DNA of 6,613 nucleotides from Flavipsychrobacter stenotrophus (GTDB taxonomy: Bacteria > Bacteroidota > Bacteroidia > Chitinophagales > Chitinophagaceae). How positions within the stretch are numbered: the stretch's first letter is position 1; every line of letters starts with the position of its first letter. Positions 5,895 to 6,613 of this stretch are shown here, piece by piece. Below the pieces are notes generated by a model, which was given only the letters and a program-made list of their open reading frames with translations, searched no databases and was not told the DNA's origin. The position numbers and the translations under genes were made by a program. The stretch spans positions 1-6,613 of the forward strand of contig CANCOG010000284.1 in assembly GCA_947379685.1 (NCBI GenBank), given 5' to 3'.

Positions 5895-6613
5895 TTAGTC
5901 ATGGTTTTTGCAAAAAGTGTTGAGACAAACAAGGGCGAAAACAGATCCTCCGCTAACCGAATTGAGATTTGCTTCTGCCATTTCGAGTTGTGTCTTGTTT
6001 AGGTATGGGATAGACTTGGCACCGTTCAACTGGCCCCGCACAAACTCATAGGTGGCTTTGTCATTATTTAACCATTGCTTTAATGGTGAATTAAAGCCAG
6101 TTTTTACCCGGAAGGCAAGTTCGTGACCGAGTTTCTTGGCAAGATGTTTACGTAACATTATTTTGCCTGTTCCGTTCTGTCGTTTAAAGTTTGCCGGTAA
6201 TGAAAATGCAAATTCAACCAATCTGTGATCGAGAAAAGGGACTCGGCCTTCAATGCCGTTCATCATAGTCATCCTGTCACACTTTGTAAGCATTTCATCA
6301 ATCAGTGATGTTTTCATATCGGCATACAAAACCTTATTGAGCTTATCATCACCCTTGCGCAATGCAAATAACTGGTCGAGTCTGTTCAGAAAACGTGTGG
6401 TGTCAATTTGCTGAATCACGTCTGGTGTGAACATGGACAAAGCAATCTGTGCATCTTCTACTTTAACCTTATGCAACAGCCTGTTGGCGTCAGAGATCAG
6501 AAGACTTTTTCGCAGCTCCTCCAGGCTCTTCCGGCCTGTTGCTTTCGCACCTAGTTTAAGGATATTGTTTTGTAGCGCTGCTGGTATGTAGCGCATAAAA
6601 TGGGGCAATTTCT
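5895..6613 (-). CDS. asnB: Asparagine synthase (glutamine-hydrolysing), C-terminal part (start beyond right edge)
   Basis: The visible 239 codons are the distal part of the synthetase domain of an AsnB-type enzyme, which uses ATP and glutamine-derived ammonia to amidate aspartate or, in glycan clusters, possibly a uronic-acid sugar. Counting from the Leu codon at 6608, the motifs are YADMKTSLIDEML (95-107), CDRMTMMNGIEGRVPFLDHR (110-129), GKIMLRKHL (148-156) and FRVKTGFNSPLKQW (166-179), in the usual order. The TTG at 6608 is an internal Leu, not a start: the frame continues to the edge and known enzymes have about 600 residues, with an N-terminal glutaminase domain that would lie outside. 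The gene is followed after 30 bp by a GT4 gene and then a GT2 gene, the arrangement typical of Bacteroidota polysaccharide clusters, so a role in glycan modification is as likely as in asparagine supply. Confidence 0.93.
   Translation of the reverse strand, partial: KLPHFMRYIPAALQNNILKLGAKATGRKSLEELRKSLLISDANRLLHKVKVEDAQIALSMFTPDVIQQIDTTRFLNRLDQLFALRKGDDKLNKVLYADMKTSLIDEMLTKCDRMTMMNGIEGRVPFLDHRLVEFAFSLPANFKRQNGTGKIMLRKHLAKKLGHELAFRVKTGFNSPLKQWLNNDKATYEFVRGQLNGAKSIPYLNKTQLEMAEANLNSVSGGSVFALVCLNTFCKNHD

Overview
The window looks like a chromosomal piece from the phylum Bacteroidota, probably a Chitinophaga- or Sphingobacteria-like lineage. The base composition is moderate to low in G+C, and start codons lack clear Shine-Dalgarno sequences. 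Matches to the Bacteroidota promoter signature (TTG or TTTG, about 20 bp, TAnnTTTG) occur in the one divergent intergenic region. The family-level assignments are protein pattern recognition by eye; no search was run.

Layout, left to right. (1) Positions 1-1008, minus strand: the first 336 codons of a membrane-anchored alpha/beta-hydrolase (HSL/esterase type) that runs off the left edge. (2) Positions 1009-1132: a compact divergent control region with three inverted repeats and at least one good promoter. (3) Positions 1133-1639, plus strand: a GbsR/MarR-family transcriptional regulator. (4) Positions 1640-1891: a non-coding stretch with a terminator and a near-copy of one of the inverted repeats. 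(5) Positions 1892-2302 and 2366-2809, plus strand: two small integral membrane proteins of unknown function, separated by a strong terminator. (6) Positions 2869-3411, minus strand: an exported Cys-type glutathione peroxidase, convergent with the preceding gene and separated from it by a GC-rich hairpin that could stop transcription in both directions. (7) Positions 3558-6613, minus strand: three polysaccharide-type genes reading leftwards, namely an asparagine synthase (C-terminal part only, entering from the right edge), a GT4 glycosyltransferase and a GT2 glycosyltransferase. They are spaced 30 and 78 bp apart and look like one operon.

How the parts may work together. The three rightmost genes fit the distal end of an exopolysaccharide or surface-glycan cluster, where AsnB-like amidotransferases commonly accompany glycosyltransferases. 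The left half looks like a small self-contained regulatory unit. The GbsR-type regulator probably controls itself, because an 18-bp inverted repeat overlaps the -33 element of its promoter. A 15/18-identical copy lies upstream of the next gene, a small membrane protein, so that gene is the best candidate target. The ligand, the membrane protein's role, and any link to the divergent esterase are not readable from the sequence.

No tRNA, rRNA, CRISPR array, insertion sequence or phage gene was seen.
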